64,000 nucleotides of DNA from Gracilaria gracilis (taxonomy: Eukaryota; Rhodophyta; Florideophyceae; Gracilariales; Gracilariaceae), in contig JARGSG010000082.1 of the NCBI GenBank assembly GCA_030374805.1, positions 248,001 to 312,000 of the forward strand. The letters are read 5' to 3'. Below are positions 11,490 through 22,059 of this stretch, in pieces. The notes under the pieces were generated by a model. That model made no database searches, had not been told where the DNA came from, and was given only the letters and a program-made list of their open reading frames with translations. The stretch's first letter is position 1. Every line of letters begins with the position of its first letter. The position numbers and the translations under genes are program-made.

Positions 11490-11640
11490 AGTTTTCAACA
11501 ACACCAATAGCGTGCGATGAAGTGTTGGAGGGGGTGCTCCGGCGGTTCGAAAGTATCCTGAGAGGCGCGGTATCCATGCCACCGTACGCGTTATTCTTGT
11601 CCGCTCGGAGTGTCGCGATTGTCGATAACGCGTTCTATCA
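11490..11640 (-). pseudogene. Chromodomain of chromovirus A
   Basis: The C-terminal end of pol carries a short chromodomain, seen as VIERVIDNRD and RVRWHGYRASQDTFEPPEH. The pattern matches the family's 'I..I.....G...YLVKW.GY....TWEP'. Chromodomains of chromoviruses bind histone marks and steer integration. Confidence 0.75.
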
Positions 11641-12013
11641 CGCTCGGAACTGTTCCGGGCGGTAGGGTAGATTGGTCGTCGACGGGTTCATCCGCATACG
11701 GTCCTTCAGGATCAGCAGCTACTGTGCCGCGTGTCCGTTCGGAAGTGACCGGTGTGGTTGTTGGACGGGTCGATGGCGCCTTTTTCACTATGTCAATACT
11801 CACTGTGTTGTGAATACCGTCTTGGTTCAGAGTGACAGTAGCGTTTGTTGCGGATACAACCTGAAACGGGCCGAACGTCTTCGTTAATAGCTTTCTATAC
11901 GTACGTTCTTGATCCGTAAGGTCCTTATCCCTGTTCTTGTAGTCCGGCCGGTCAATGCACCTCTCTTCTCCTTGGCTAAAGCTGGGCCTGTACCGTATGG
12001 ACTTATCAAAGTC

Positions 12014-13184
12014 TTATTTATAGCGTTGTTGATCTCGTGTTAACTTCGTCCGAGCAAACTCCAGCGTGGCGTGTAGGTGCTTGAACGAGTAGCGTTTTAA
12101 CCGAGCGGAAGTGGTCTGTGTAGGAGTCGTTGAGTCCAATGACGTACTGGCCTCATCGGGCAGAACGATTGGTGGCTTACGCGTTAGCGCAACTTCGAGC
12201 GGTGCGGTACCGAGAGATCGATGGACCTGTAGGTTGTCGCCGTACGTAAGAGGTTGCACATACGTGTGCCAAGTGTTCTGGTGATCTGCGACGTAGTGTC
12301 GCAATCTCTCCAGGAGCGACTTATTGAACTGTTCGGCTTGACCATTCGTCTGAGGATAGTACGCGGTTGTCAGTATGTGTTTGGTCTCCAACGCGGAAAA
12401 TACAGTCTCGAAGAACTTGGAGACGAATTGGGGTCCGTTATCAGTTAGCAGATAGTTGGAAATTACGTACGGACAGACCCAGTTCTTCAAGAAGGCCTTC
12501 GCCATTGAGGGAGCTGTGGTTGGCCGCATGGGAATAGAACGGGCTATCTCACTAAACCGATCGGTTATAACCAGTATGTACTGGTAACCGTTAACGGACT
12601 TCGGGAATGGACCGAAGATGTCCATTGCAACGAATTCCAGGGGACCGGCGGCGGGTAATAGCTTCAATAGCTTCTCCGACTTGAAGCGTATTCCTTTCGT
12701 CGCAGGGTATGTGCAAAAGTCTCGTACGGTCTCGCACACATCATTCGCCATATGTGGCCAGTAAAAGTCTCGATGGAGACTTTCATACATCCGAGTGAAG
12801 CCCGGACGGCCGACAACAGGGGTAGTGTGTCAAATAGTGGACGTGTGCCTGCAGTGATGCAGGTATAAACTTCTGGATGGAACCGTCCAGTGGGGCTTTG
12901 CGCACTGTAAGTCCGTTTCGGTCAATTTCGAAAAGAGTGACACCGTTGCCGTTGTCTTTCCGTACGGACTGGCAGAAAGGATCATTTGCTTGAGCTCGTA
13001 CCAGCTCTTCGACCGTGACCGGAACGGTATTGGTTTCCTCCGAGGTGACGGCAAGCACCTCGAAAATTACAGCAGAATTCCGTTCGGGCGTTGTCCAGTC
13101 GGCGCAAACGTCACTGTACTCATCACCGTTAACGGTAATGTTGGTAATGAAGTACCCATCGTCCGTACGGTCATTCACTAGCAA
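12014..13184 (-). pseudogene. Integrase region of chromovirus A
   Basis: Ty3/gypsy integrase. The long open stretch 12014-12790 holds the core: FVAMDIFGPF, LLTDNGPQFVSKFFETVF and TAYYPQTNGQAEQFNKSLL, which carry the D, D and E of the DDE triad and the typical spacing. Upstream, within 12783-13184, lies the HHCC-type zinc-binding region (HVHYLTHYP). The enzyme would join the cDNA to host DNA. The region belongs to a fossil element. Confidence 0.85.
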
Positions 13185-13199
13185 GCAGGGGACCTCCTA

Positions 13200-14558
13200 G
13201 TTCAATGGGGCATCGTCTTCGCCATCCTTACGGATCCGAGAAAGGGCATCGGCGGCTTGGTATTTGATACCCAAACGGTAGACGACATCAAAGTCGTACT
13301 CCATGAGACGCAGTCGCCACCTATCAGGTCGTCCTGAAGCATCCGCACGGTTCAGTGTCCACCTCAAGGAGTGGTGTTCCGTTCGAACTGTGAACGTTTA
13401 ACCTTCCAGGTACGGACGAAGGTGCAGTATGGCCCAGAAGACTTCGAGCCATTCCCATTCAGTAGTTCAGTATTGCCGTTTGGTTTTGGATAGAGCACAG
13501 CTCCAGAAAGCGATCGGTAATACGCCTAAGTCCGGTTGATTTTACAGCAGGGCGCATCCTACCTGTGTTGCATGCGTCCGTATCCAGAACTTACAGCTAC
13601 CCTTCATAGGAAATAGCCAAAATGAGCTGGCGTATCAGTCTCTGACGAAACTCGTCAAAGGCTTCGTCTTCCGTATCGATAAATGTCTCGAACTTCTTGA
13701 GCTGCCACTTCTCCAACTTGGAGTTCTATGGAGCCGCAATTAGATCAAAGGTTGCAACAAACCGACGGAAAACGTTAGAGTGCCCAAGAACGATCGGAGC
13801 TCCGTCTGGGTCGTAGGTGGTCTAGCCTGCTTGATGGATGTTTGAGTCTTAAGAGACATTTATAGCTTGCTCGATCGGATTACGTGACCTAGATAGTCCA
13901 CCGTGCTACTGAAAAAGTAGCACTTGTCCTGTCGGAGAGTAACACCAGCCGAACGGAGCATATGCAGTCCGGTCCGCACATGGTCATGATGCTCTTCAAC
14001 TGTAGGGGAATAGATGACTACGTTAACAAGATACACCAGTGCGTACTGCCATTTCACCCTTGAAAGGATGATATCGAGAGCAAGCTGGAAAGTAGCCGGT
14101 GCGTTCTTGAGTCCAAACGGCATTCTCCGAAAACGGTACAGTCCCATATACGACGTAAACATCGTTTTGCCCCAGTCGGCTTCATTCATTTTCGTCTGCC
14201 AATATACACTGTAGGCTTCCAAAGTGGAGAAGATTTGTGCGTCTTCTAGAGAGTCGATGCACTCTTCCATTCGGGGTAGTGTGTATGTATCCCGTACAGT
14301 CGTAGCGTCCAACCGGAGGTAGTCGAAGCAGAAGCAAAGGCTTCCGTCTTTCTTGAGCGCGAATACGACCGGACTGGCCAATTCTGCTGATGACGGTTCT
14401 ATGACACCAGCAGCTAGCTGCTTTGTCACCTCTTTGCGTTCTAGTTCTCTCCGAGCCGGTCCGGCACTGTACGGCATCTGAAATATAGGCTTAGTGCCTG
14501 GTTCCAGATGGATGCGGTGCTTCGGTGCCGCAATCGTTCCGAGATGGCCGTCCAACAT
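13200..14558 (-). pseudogene. Reverse transcriptase and RNase H region of chromovirus A
   Basis: Ty3/gypsy reverse transcriptase, recognisable by HRIHLEPGTKPIFQMPY, FALKKDGSLCFCFDYLRLDA, MPFGLKNAPATFQLALDIIL and VDYLGHVI. The RNase H part follows towards 13200. The nearest relative in the window is chromovirus C, with the same block order and many identical motifs. Broken. Confidence 0.85.
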
Positions 14559-15179
14559 GTCCGCAAACGATCAAAGTAGCTCAATGATTTTATCCCGTTC
14601 GGAAACATACTCAGGACTGATCTGTACCTTGCTGAGCCAATCGTTCTCATCTTTCCGTGCGGTGTTTTGCTCCGGTTCTGTATCCTTATCTTCCGGTTCT
14701 GAATTATTGTCCGAAATCGGAATGTGATCCTCTCTTTATACTCGTCGCTCCGCGAGGATGGATGCGGAGGTATGAGCGCTACAGGAGATGGTAAGGCAAG
14801 CCCGATAACGGTGTTCTTCTGTAATTGAACAGAGCAGTGAGAATAGTTTGCTACGCGAACGAAAAAGAGTACGTCCAGTCCAAGCTCCATAACTCCACCC
14901 GCAAGGAGTGTGAGTTGAAATGTCGGTCTCGTGCGGTGATGAGACTGTAGGAAGACCAAGCCAGACGTTTTGATGGTTACCAAGACGTTTTTTTCCGACA
15001 TTGGGGGTAGAACAACCGGAGGGGCAACGTGTATCTTATAAGATGGGGTTTCCCGTTCCGGTTCTGCTTCCGGCTCCGAACGTGAATTTAGTCCGTAGGT
15101 GGAAGACTGTATAGACACCGGTTTGGAGTGTCGTAGGAGTATTGTCCATTGCGGTGGTAATATTTCCATGACGTACTTG

Positions 15180-15557
15180 TCAATAAAAAGAAGTACCGAG
15201 TAGTACGCTTATGGAGAGGTTAGAAACAACCTGAAACTGTACTTGTGTGTTGAGGTCATCGATGCGGGCCATAAGGGGGAGTAATGAGACGACATCCATG
15301 CGGTTCATCGACGCGTCTGTAATTCGGGGTCTTACGTCCGGTCGGAGTTGTGAGCGCCATTGCGGAGGGAGATAGCGTTCGTGAACCAGACATGGTCCGG
15401 TTACGGTGTCAAGAACTCCCGTTAACGGATACAACAATGCCTTGTTGAGATCAACTGACACGTACACCTTGTAGTTTGCGCTAAAGAAGAGGACCGTTTC
15501 GGCTTCAATATCCATATCGGTCGGGTCACATGTCACGACAGGGGACTGCCCTCGCAT
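15180..15557 (-). pseudogene. Retropepsin region of chromovirus A
   Basis: Aspartic protease-like region just upstream of reverse transcriptase, aligning with the protease of element B (LDTGAGPNFI) through GVLDT and through the C-terminal ILLGxxF-like block (VLLGTSFY here, ILGTSF in C). It would process the gag-pol polyprotein. Confidence 0.65.
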
Positions 15558-15803
15558 GGAGTCCGTTCGGTCTGTTTCTGACGAGGCGAGGCTAGCCCTC
15601 TGGGATGCCTCAAAGCTTCCTCCCGCTCGTTTTCCTGGTCAGAAGCAGGCTCCTTGACCCGCATAACGGCCTGTGTCGGTCGTAATGAGTACGTTTGCCG
15701 AGGCTGTGTGCCCTGGTGATATCCTATGTTGTCCATTGGGGTATCAGGTTTCCCTCCGGTCGGGTAGGTACTATAATAGCCTTCCTAGGGGCGTTGCTGA
15801 TAA

Positions 15804-17800
15804 TTAGCCTCCCGTATGGCCAACAGCTTCGCCCTTAGGTACGGTGGAAGTAACTGATAACACTTGGGCTCCCGTGAAGGCAAATCTGACACTGTCAAAC
15901 TGGTGCCTCCCCCTGGGATTGTTGTGCCTTGGAGCCGGCAAGACGGGGGGAAGACCTAACGGACTGAGAAGGCGTTGAAGTCGAGGGCGTAGTGGGAGAC
16001 GAGGGCAGAGAGAACGCGCGGGATAACGGGAGGACATTTTCTTCGTCTTCATCCGATACGGAATAGATCGATTCCGACGGGGTATCGATACTGTGAACCT
16101 TCCGGGGGGTACGAAAGGACTCTTTTCAATCGGTTTGTTCTTGAGTGTCGACCCGAACACACAGTCGACGTGAGGCACGATCGGTGTCTCCGTACGGTTA
16201 AACGTAACAAGGAAGTGCATGGTCTCTGATATTGGGATGCGAGGTGAGGTGATTTTTCACCATCGACCGTATGGCGGCAAGAAGACCTTGAACAAAGATC
16301 CCTTTCAAATTCCGATCGGTAAAAACGTTCCCACAGCGAAGCGCTTTCGTCCAGAGCTTCTGGGCGATATCCGTTTCGGACATGCCTGACGCTTGGAGAT
16401 AGAGGGTGACCTCTGCGGCCGCGTTAGCAATGATCTTGTCCGTTGCGTACGTGGCCAACAGGAAGGTTACTACTTCTTCGTACGTATGGAGAGACTCACC
16501 CTGAGGACGGTCCTCAGTGCCATACTCACTTTCGAGCCAAGAATGTCCCAGAGCGTGTGCCGGTCCGGTTAGGTAGAAATGGAAAAACCAGAGGGCTGCT
16601 CCCTCATTGATTCCGTTCTGGTTGCACGCGGTTTTAAAACGCTGCAAGAAATTGAGAACCGATATCGAATCGGTCACGCAAACGAAAAGACCTTTCATCT
16701 GGACATTTAATTTCTTTCGGTAGCGCGCAATCTTGCGCGCCATCCACGAATTGTACGTTTGGCTCCTTCTCAGCAATCTATACGTACGGTATTCCACTAC
16801 TTTTGCGAACTTCTTGTTCAAGGGCCTGATTTGTTTCAGCATCCACTTGTCCGAACGGGAACGATATCGATTGGACTTCCCCATCCATCGCGGGCTGCGG
16901 GAGTGTCGGTCGACTTCCGAATCCGTGCGGTCGTCACCCGACGATGACTCCGAAGAGTCCGAGTCCGTTCTGGCTGATCTTCGCTTTCTCGGGCGGTTGA
17001 GATCCTTCCGTTTACGAGATGTGTCTTCCGAATCGGAACTTCCGCTCGGTCTACCGCCTCTGCGGCGGCGATTACTCCTGTCGTTGGAGGAATCTCCTGG
17101 GCTTCCGCCCGGATCTTCCGGCGAGTTGACTGGCGGGAGCTAAACTCCGGTTGGACTCGGGTTGGACCCTTCGTCGGACCTTTCTTTAGTTCCGGTCGGT
17201 GTTGCCTCTCGCCGCTAACGGATGCATTGTCTCTACGGTCAATAAAAGATTTGGGTGGGTGGCTCGGTATCTGAGCTACCAGCGCGGCCAGTGTACTGTT
17301 CAGAGCTGACGTTGCAGGTTTCGAACGGTCTGTATTCAGGATATTCCTGACCACATCGTGTACGATCAGTTAAATATACTGGGGTAGAAGTCCCTTGATT
17401 CGGTACTTGAGGTACTTCTCCGCGACCATGGCGACTTGAACCTCAATTTCCATTCGGAGACTTCGCAGGGCGTAGGGAGCGATTCGTGCCCAGAGTTCCC
17501 GTGCGGTAGTTCGTTCGGTAAGGAGTGGCGGCACGGGGCCAGCTTCGGCCGCGGCATTTTCTTCGTTCCGGGAAAGGGGGCGAGGGCAGCTCTCTCGTCC
17601 TCGTTCCGTGCGGACTTGGATCTGCTACGTGCGGATCCGTCTTGGAGAATCCGTTCGGGCTCATCTGAAGGCATGACGTAGGCCGTCGCCTTACTTCGGG
17701 TGCTCCGGAGACCAACCAGAGCGGCATCCGAAGCGGCGCGAATTGCGACCGGTAGGGACTTTGCGAAGTCTTTTTCGACCAAAGACACTTCATCCATTTT
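15804..17800 (-). pseudogene. Gag region of chromovirus A
   Basis: The capsid-like core at 16198-16884 contains FLQRFKTACNQNGINEGAAL, LLATYATDKI and LWTKALRCGNVF, closely matching the gag of chromovirus C (AFKSACNQNGVHEGAALWLF; VYATDHI; LWIKNLRCGNKF). Upstream (towards 17800) is an Arg/Ser/Glu-rich disordered part. Downstream lies a small cysteine-bearing segment that ends REANYQQR, also conserved in C. No canonical CCHC zinc knuckle was found. Fossil. Confidence 0.75.
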
Positions 17801-17879
17801 TCCGTGCAGACGATGACTCATACTGTACGTATCGGTTCCACGAACGGTTCTACCACTCCGTACGGTCTCGAATTCCACT

Positions 17880-17897
17880 GGTAAGTCGGGAGAACAA
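17880..17897 (-). promoter_or_regulatory. Primer-binding site of chromovirus A
   Basis: On the minus strand, directly after the 5' LTR, the bases read TTGTTCTCCCGACTTACC. The same position in chromovirus C reads TTGGTCTCCCGACTTAG. The shared sequence points to the same tRNA primer for both. Its identity is not settled here. Confidence 0.6.
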
Positions 17898-18436
17898 TGT
17901 GGTTTAACGCAAGCAAATGGAGGAGTCCGAAGCGGTCTTGAGACGGGAGCGGTGGCAGCGTACAGTCGTGTGACAGTAATGAGTCCGAACTGGGAGAAGG
18001 GCGGAAGCACCGGGCGGTCAAAGGGACAGTGGACGGTCGGTATCTCCAAGCGCCTACAGGTGAGCGCATAAGGGGACGAAAGGTCTCGAAAACCTTGGTA
18101 GAACTACCGTGCGGTCTATCGTTAGCGCAAGCTGACATGGAAGACGTTCGGCAGAAGAAGTTTGTCGTTTACGATTGGGGCCTCGGGACATCCGAGCTAC
18201 AACTAAATATCGGGTCTGGGCCACCTTACTAACTACTGCACGATAGGTATAATTTGCACTGTCACTACCCAACTTGCACACGTGCCCAACCTGTACGCTG
18301 TGCCAATCCATCCGGCACCCGAGCACCAAATCATATACGTGGCAGTGTCACTGCACCAGCCCACCGTGCACTATCTCTTTGTACGTGAACGGACAATCGG
18401 ATACGCTGCGCACCAACTCGGGCCCACTATACTACA
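17898..18436 (-). repeat. LTR of chromovirus A (5' LTR in element orientation)
   Basis: About 539 bp, partner of 7282-7819. It would contain the element's promoter. The pair differs by roughly 8% by eye. Confidence 0.9.
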
Positions 18437-18441
18437 TTACC
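18437..18441. repeat. Target-site duplication (TTACC), right copy
   Basis: Partner of 7277-7281; both copies lie in hAT transposase codons for Gly-Asn on the minus strand. Confidence 0.85.
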
Positions 18442-19042
18442 CATCGTATCCAAGATTTCTTTGATCCACTGCATTTCTTCAAGATCCTGCATAAGAAGGC
18501 TTGCAACATGCGTGTGGTTTTCATTCGGAATAATGTGTTTATACTTTATGACCAACTGATCTTTGGCTTTGAAGCACGAGCTAGCGTTATCAGTGACCAC
18601 AGAACAAACGCGCTTCATGTGACCAAATTCAGCAAATACGGTGTCTAAGATACTGACATACAGATTGGCATCGCAGCTTTCGGTGCCAGTGCAGATTGAA
18701 CGTAGAGAAAAAGTTTTCTGGGATGGGTGTACTCCTGTTATGTAGAGCAAAACGTTAGCCACAGTCTCAGAGATTTTATCTTTCCAAGCATCAAAGATTA
18801 GAGTGAGTGCCATACGTCTTCCGCAGTGAAGCGGCGAGCTCCGACTTGACCACCTTCAGATCTTGTTCGTAGAATCGCTGCAGGTTATTTCCCGCCATCC
18901 GTGAAATGGTTGGAACGCCTCCAACCAATCGAGAACCCAGGAGCTTCACCAACTCAAACAGTTCGCTTTCACCCTCCGTACGGCTCAAAATCGAAAACGG
19001 AAGAATGTGAAGGAGGATCAACTGCGTGAGGAGCTTGGGCAT
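18442..19042 (-). pseudogene. hAT transposase, N-terminal half (DUF659 region)
   Basis: Minus-strand hAT superfamily transposase. The upper stretch (18791-19042) has ILPFSILSRTEGESELFELV and SRMAGNNLQRFYEQDL, the family's 'lPF.vv....F..l...L.P.Y..PSR..L' block. It continues in another frame with TLIFDAWKDKI, then SVVTDNASSCFKAKDQLVIK and WIKEILDTMGNV, the DUF659 catalytic region with the conserved TDNA. The frame is interrupted exactly at the LTR of chromovirus A and resumes at 7276. At least one frameshift lies between the first block and DUF659. A BED zinc finger, expected upstream, was not recognised with confidence. Confidence 0.8.
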
Positions 19043-20330
19043 GCGTGATGTGACATCCCTTCTTGACTTGTTCTCGTTCTGCGTGGCGGAAACTGGCTAC
19101 GTCGAAACGATGTCGGCTCTCACTGATTGAATTCTTCTCGGATCATGACGGGGACCGAGAGATGCTTTGTCTTGACGTTGACGTTTTGAAAACGTTGCAG
19201 GAACCCCGAAACACTCAAATTTGCTCCTAAACTAGTCGTACGATTTCCAAAGTGATGCGGTTTTGAGAGGTTCAGACAGTGTCTCGGGGGAGGTAAAGCG
19301 ACATTGCAGAAGGTGTTGACCATGTTGTGTAAGTTTAGGTGTTGCGGCTTTTTTTTGCCACCGGCTCCTGTTGCAGGTTGTTAACAATGAGTCGGCGGAA
19401 GAAGAGGGTTCGTCGTTCGGCTGCAATGAAAAGAATTCGGTGGGCCACTAACTTCGTTTGCGGCCGACCTTTTGCGAAGTTGAAAAATAAGATTTCCGGT
19501 AATTGGTGTTGTTGCTTGCAAACATTGTTGAATATTGTAGGCATCAAAACGGTGAATTAGAAAGCTAAGACTGCAGAAAAGCCATGGTAAAGCGTTGTAC
19601 CTATAATTGTTGATCAAAGAGTTGGGCGATGCAGGGCAAACTTTGCGCTTGAAGAAAGGGCGACAATTACGGACAATGCGCCAGTTCTACGCAAAGACAC
19701 TTCTTTACGTTCCTTTTGGTATCCCGCGATTATAGAGGTTTATAGCCATTTCTATTTTGAGCGCGGCGAGACATTTCAAACCTCCTTGTATTTTACCCGT
19801 GAGAAACAGGTCTCACTGACAAAAAGGCTTACGAACCGCAACACTTCTATAAGGGTTACCGTGTACTATTCTGAAAGATCACTTTCCAACTGAGGTTTCA
19901 TGATTGTTTCTCGAAACTGAAAAACACGATACAAAGCCCCGTGACGGGCAAAGTATTTGCACTTTGACCTGTGACAGCACGGTGGTGGAGAAATTTTTTT
20001 GTGAGACGTCCGACGCTGTTTCACACTGCATTGTTGTTTGCTTCCCTGCAACTCTGTAATGTACTGCAGACACAGCATAAAACGTGGGGGATGGCATGCA
20101 CCCTCCACATCGTGGGACCCAAGATTAGGTCTCTAAACCAAATAGACACTAAATTGTAGAAGAAGCAGTAATTGCGCAGTTGATCACCGATTCCCAAAAA
20201 AATATGCGTCTAACAAAGCGTTCTACTCTAATCCATTTCATTCAGTTATATCCGAAAAAGGTCCAATGTTAAAGAAAAGACATTCAATGTGTACAACTTC
20301 TTTTCATCCAATCAACAACTAATGTGTTTT
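19043..20330. other. 5' part of the hAT element and spacer, no confident gene
   Basis: Several minus-strand open stretches of 60-80 codons (19120-19617) may be the decayed N-terminus of the hAT transposase, but I see no BED-type Cys/His pattern. The sequence from 19620 to 20330 shows no gene, tandem repeat or RNA. Confidence 0.35.
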
Positions 20331-20334
20331 CAAA

Positions 20335-20345
20335 TTTTATATAAA
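20335..20345 (+). promoter_or_regulatory. TATA box-like element at the edge of a GC-rich island
   Basis: TTTATATAAAC occurs where AT-rich sequence changes abruptly to GC- and CpG-rich sequence. It has the form of a core TATA box for plus-strand transcription starting near 20365. The downstream transcript, if any, is unknown. Confidence 0.4.
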
Positions 20346-21290
20346 CCCCGCATCTTCCTGTGGCGCACCAAGCCGGCGTTCTACCGTTGCGCGCCAGCGG
20401 TCTCCGTCGCCGTCGCCGCCGCCGTGTGCATTGGTCGCTGCACGCGCCCCCTCTGCTGTCTTGCACTGCACTTGGTGCGTGCGCGCGCTCAAGCATGGAC
20501 AAACGAGAAACGCACGACCGTTAGACGCCGGGCTCCCCCACTTCTCAACTACCGCGCTGCGTCGCCAGCAGCCTGGTGCGCATCGCAGTTGGAGCGCAAC
20601 AAACACGACGGCCGGTGTTTCTGCTCTCGTTGCCGAACATGCGGTTTCCGTATCAGCACTCTGCTGCGCTCGTGCTTGCGCTGGCGCGGGCTGACACCGG
20701 CTCGCAGCCGCTCCTAGCGACACTGGATGCCGCGACGCGCCTCTTCCGCCGCGAAAGCCGTACAAGCCTCACAGCTTACTGTGAAACACCAAACTGTCCT
20801 TCTACCGCTGAGCGCTGCCAGCGGCCGCCTGGTCGCCACTGCTCCCAATCGCATCAGTCGCGGCGCGAGCAGCCGTCGCCGCCTTTTACAGCATTAGGTG
20901 TGTGCGCGCACTCAGGCGGGGACAAACGCAGCCCACGCTCGGCCGTTTGAAGCCGCTCTAGGCTACTACCTGGCTGCAGCGCCACCGAGCACGCAGCCAA
21001 CGACGCGGCAAGAGCGACGACGACGAGCACGGAGCCTGGTTCCGCCACTTCCGCTGCCCCCCATGCGCTCGCAGTGTCTGCCTTTTGCTCCGCTTGTGCC
21101 TTCGCTGTCGCGAGCTGGCTCCCCACATCCTGCGCCGCCGCCACTGCCGGCAGCGTGCTCCACGCCCAAGGAGCGTGCTGTCTTGTGCGAGCCTCCCAAC
21201 CCCCGAACCGGCTTGAGTTGCGATTATTCCGTGAGACGCTGCAAACAGCGATAGCTGTCTTTCCTATCCCTCTCATTTCTGAAAGATGTC
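20346..21290. repeat. GC-rich island with a diverged internal duplication
   Basis: A roughly 950-bp CpG-rich island flanked by AT-rich DNA. A segment near 20470 (GGTGCGTGCGCGCGCTCAAG, then GGACAAACG) recurs near 20895 (GGTGTGTGCGCGCACTCAGG, then GGGGACAAACGC), an offset of about 425 bp. Minus-strand open frames of 142 (20337-20765) and 140 codons (20854-21276) also resemble each other in the same order (for example QSADTETA against QKADTASA). Because GC-rich DNA gives open frames in all directions, I do not call these genes. The island may be a promoter region or an unrecognised repeat. Confidence 0.5.
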
Positions 21291-22059
21291 GCTAATCGCC
21301 CTGCCTTTCGCCTGCCTTGTTGGTACCTCCCATGCTTAGTTTGAAGCTTGAGTTTCCCGTGTTTGTATCTACTGCTTTTTAGCCGTAGATTGGCACAGCG
21401 GCGTCCGAACCTCCCCTACTAGTCGGCCTTCCCTGCTGTTGTAGGAAGTTCTGTTTTTGTGATATACTGCGCTTGCGCATGTTGCATTTTTAGTCATCAT
21501 TGCAGGTCTTTGGAATATAATTCTGGAGTTTTACTGTGCGTGGTCTAGGTCTTCCTGTGAGCTCTTTTGGTTGCATTGGGTTGGACTTGGCTACTCTGTC
21601 TTTTGTATTAAGTTTGGCTTATTGGGGCGGTGCTGTCGAATTTATGGTATTCCCGCGATTGCCCAAAAACTTTGGGAGTGGAGCGAAAGATTTGCGCTGG
21701 TAGACCCCTTCTTTCCTGAAGCTCTCTCTCTGGCGTCCAGAACACTTCTCATGCTAATTTAATTACCATTCCAGACGGTTCTCTCACTGCCAGAGGCGGA
21801 TTCATCGCTTGCTGTCTCTGCGAGTAGGGTTGGGTCGCTGCCGCCAAGACCTTAGGAGATTTGGCGGTTGTCGGCTGCAGGACTGTCAAAGAGGTTTTTG
21901 TCTGGGCCTGGGAAAAGACAAAGGACGGAAAACAATGGGGACCGATGCAGAATCGGCAGGCCAACTGAGAAGAAACTAATGAAGGGCCAAGGCTACTTCT
22001 GAAAGAGGGCGTGCAACAAACAAACAGATGTATGCTAAAGATACCCTTCGAAGCACATT
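21291..22059. other. No recognisable gene
   Basis: T/G-rich sequence with only short open stretches. No match to known families, no array, no RNA seen. Confidence 0.45.

Larger units (their letters stand above)
7282..18436 (-). mobile_element. Chromovirus A (Ty3/gypsy LTR retrotransposon), fossil, nested in hAT
   Basis: Ty3/gypsy element of the chromovirus branch lying on the minus strand. Parts, in element order (right to left): LTR 17898-18436, primer-binding site, gag (about 15804-17800), protease (15180-15557), reverse transcriptase and RNase H (about 13200-14558), integrase (12014-13184), chromodomain (about 11490-11640), an extra coding region on the opposite strand (about 9548-11193), polypurine tract, LTR 7282-7819. 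It is flanked by a 5-bp duplication. The two LTRs differ by roughly 8% by eye, so the insertion is old. The element is broken, with about ten or more breaks. It is notable for frequent CCG-NN-CGG palindromes and for high CpG content. Confidence 0.9.

Noticed and set aside
20337-21276. Long frames on both strands of the GC-rich island as real proteins
   Set aside because: GC-rich DNA opens all frames; products are low-complexity Ala/Arg/Ser and no domain is visible.
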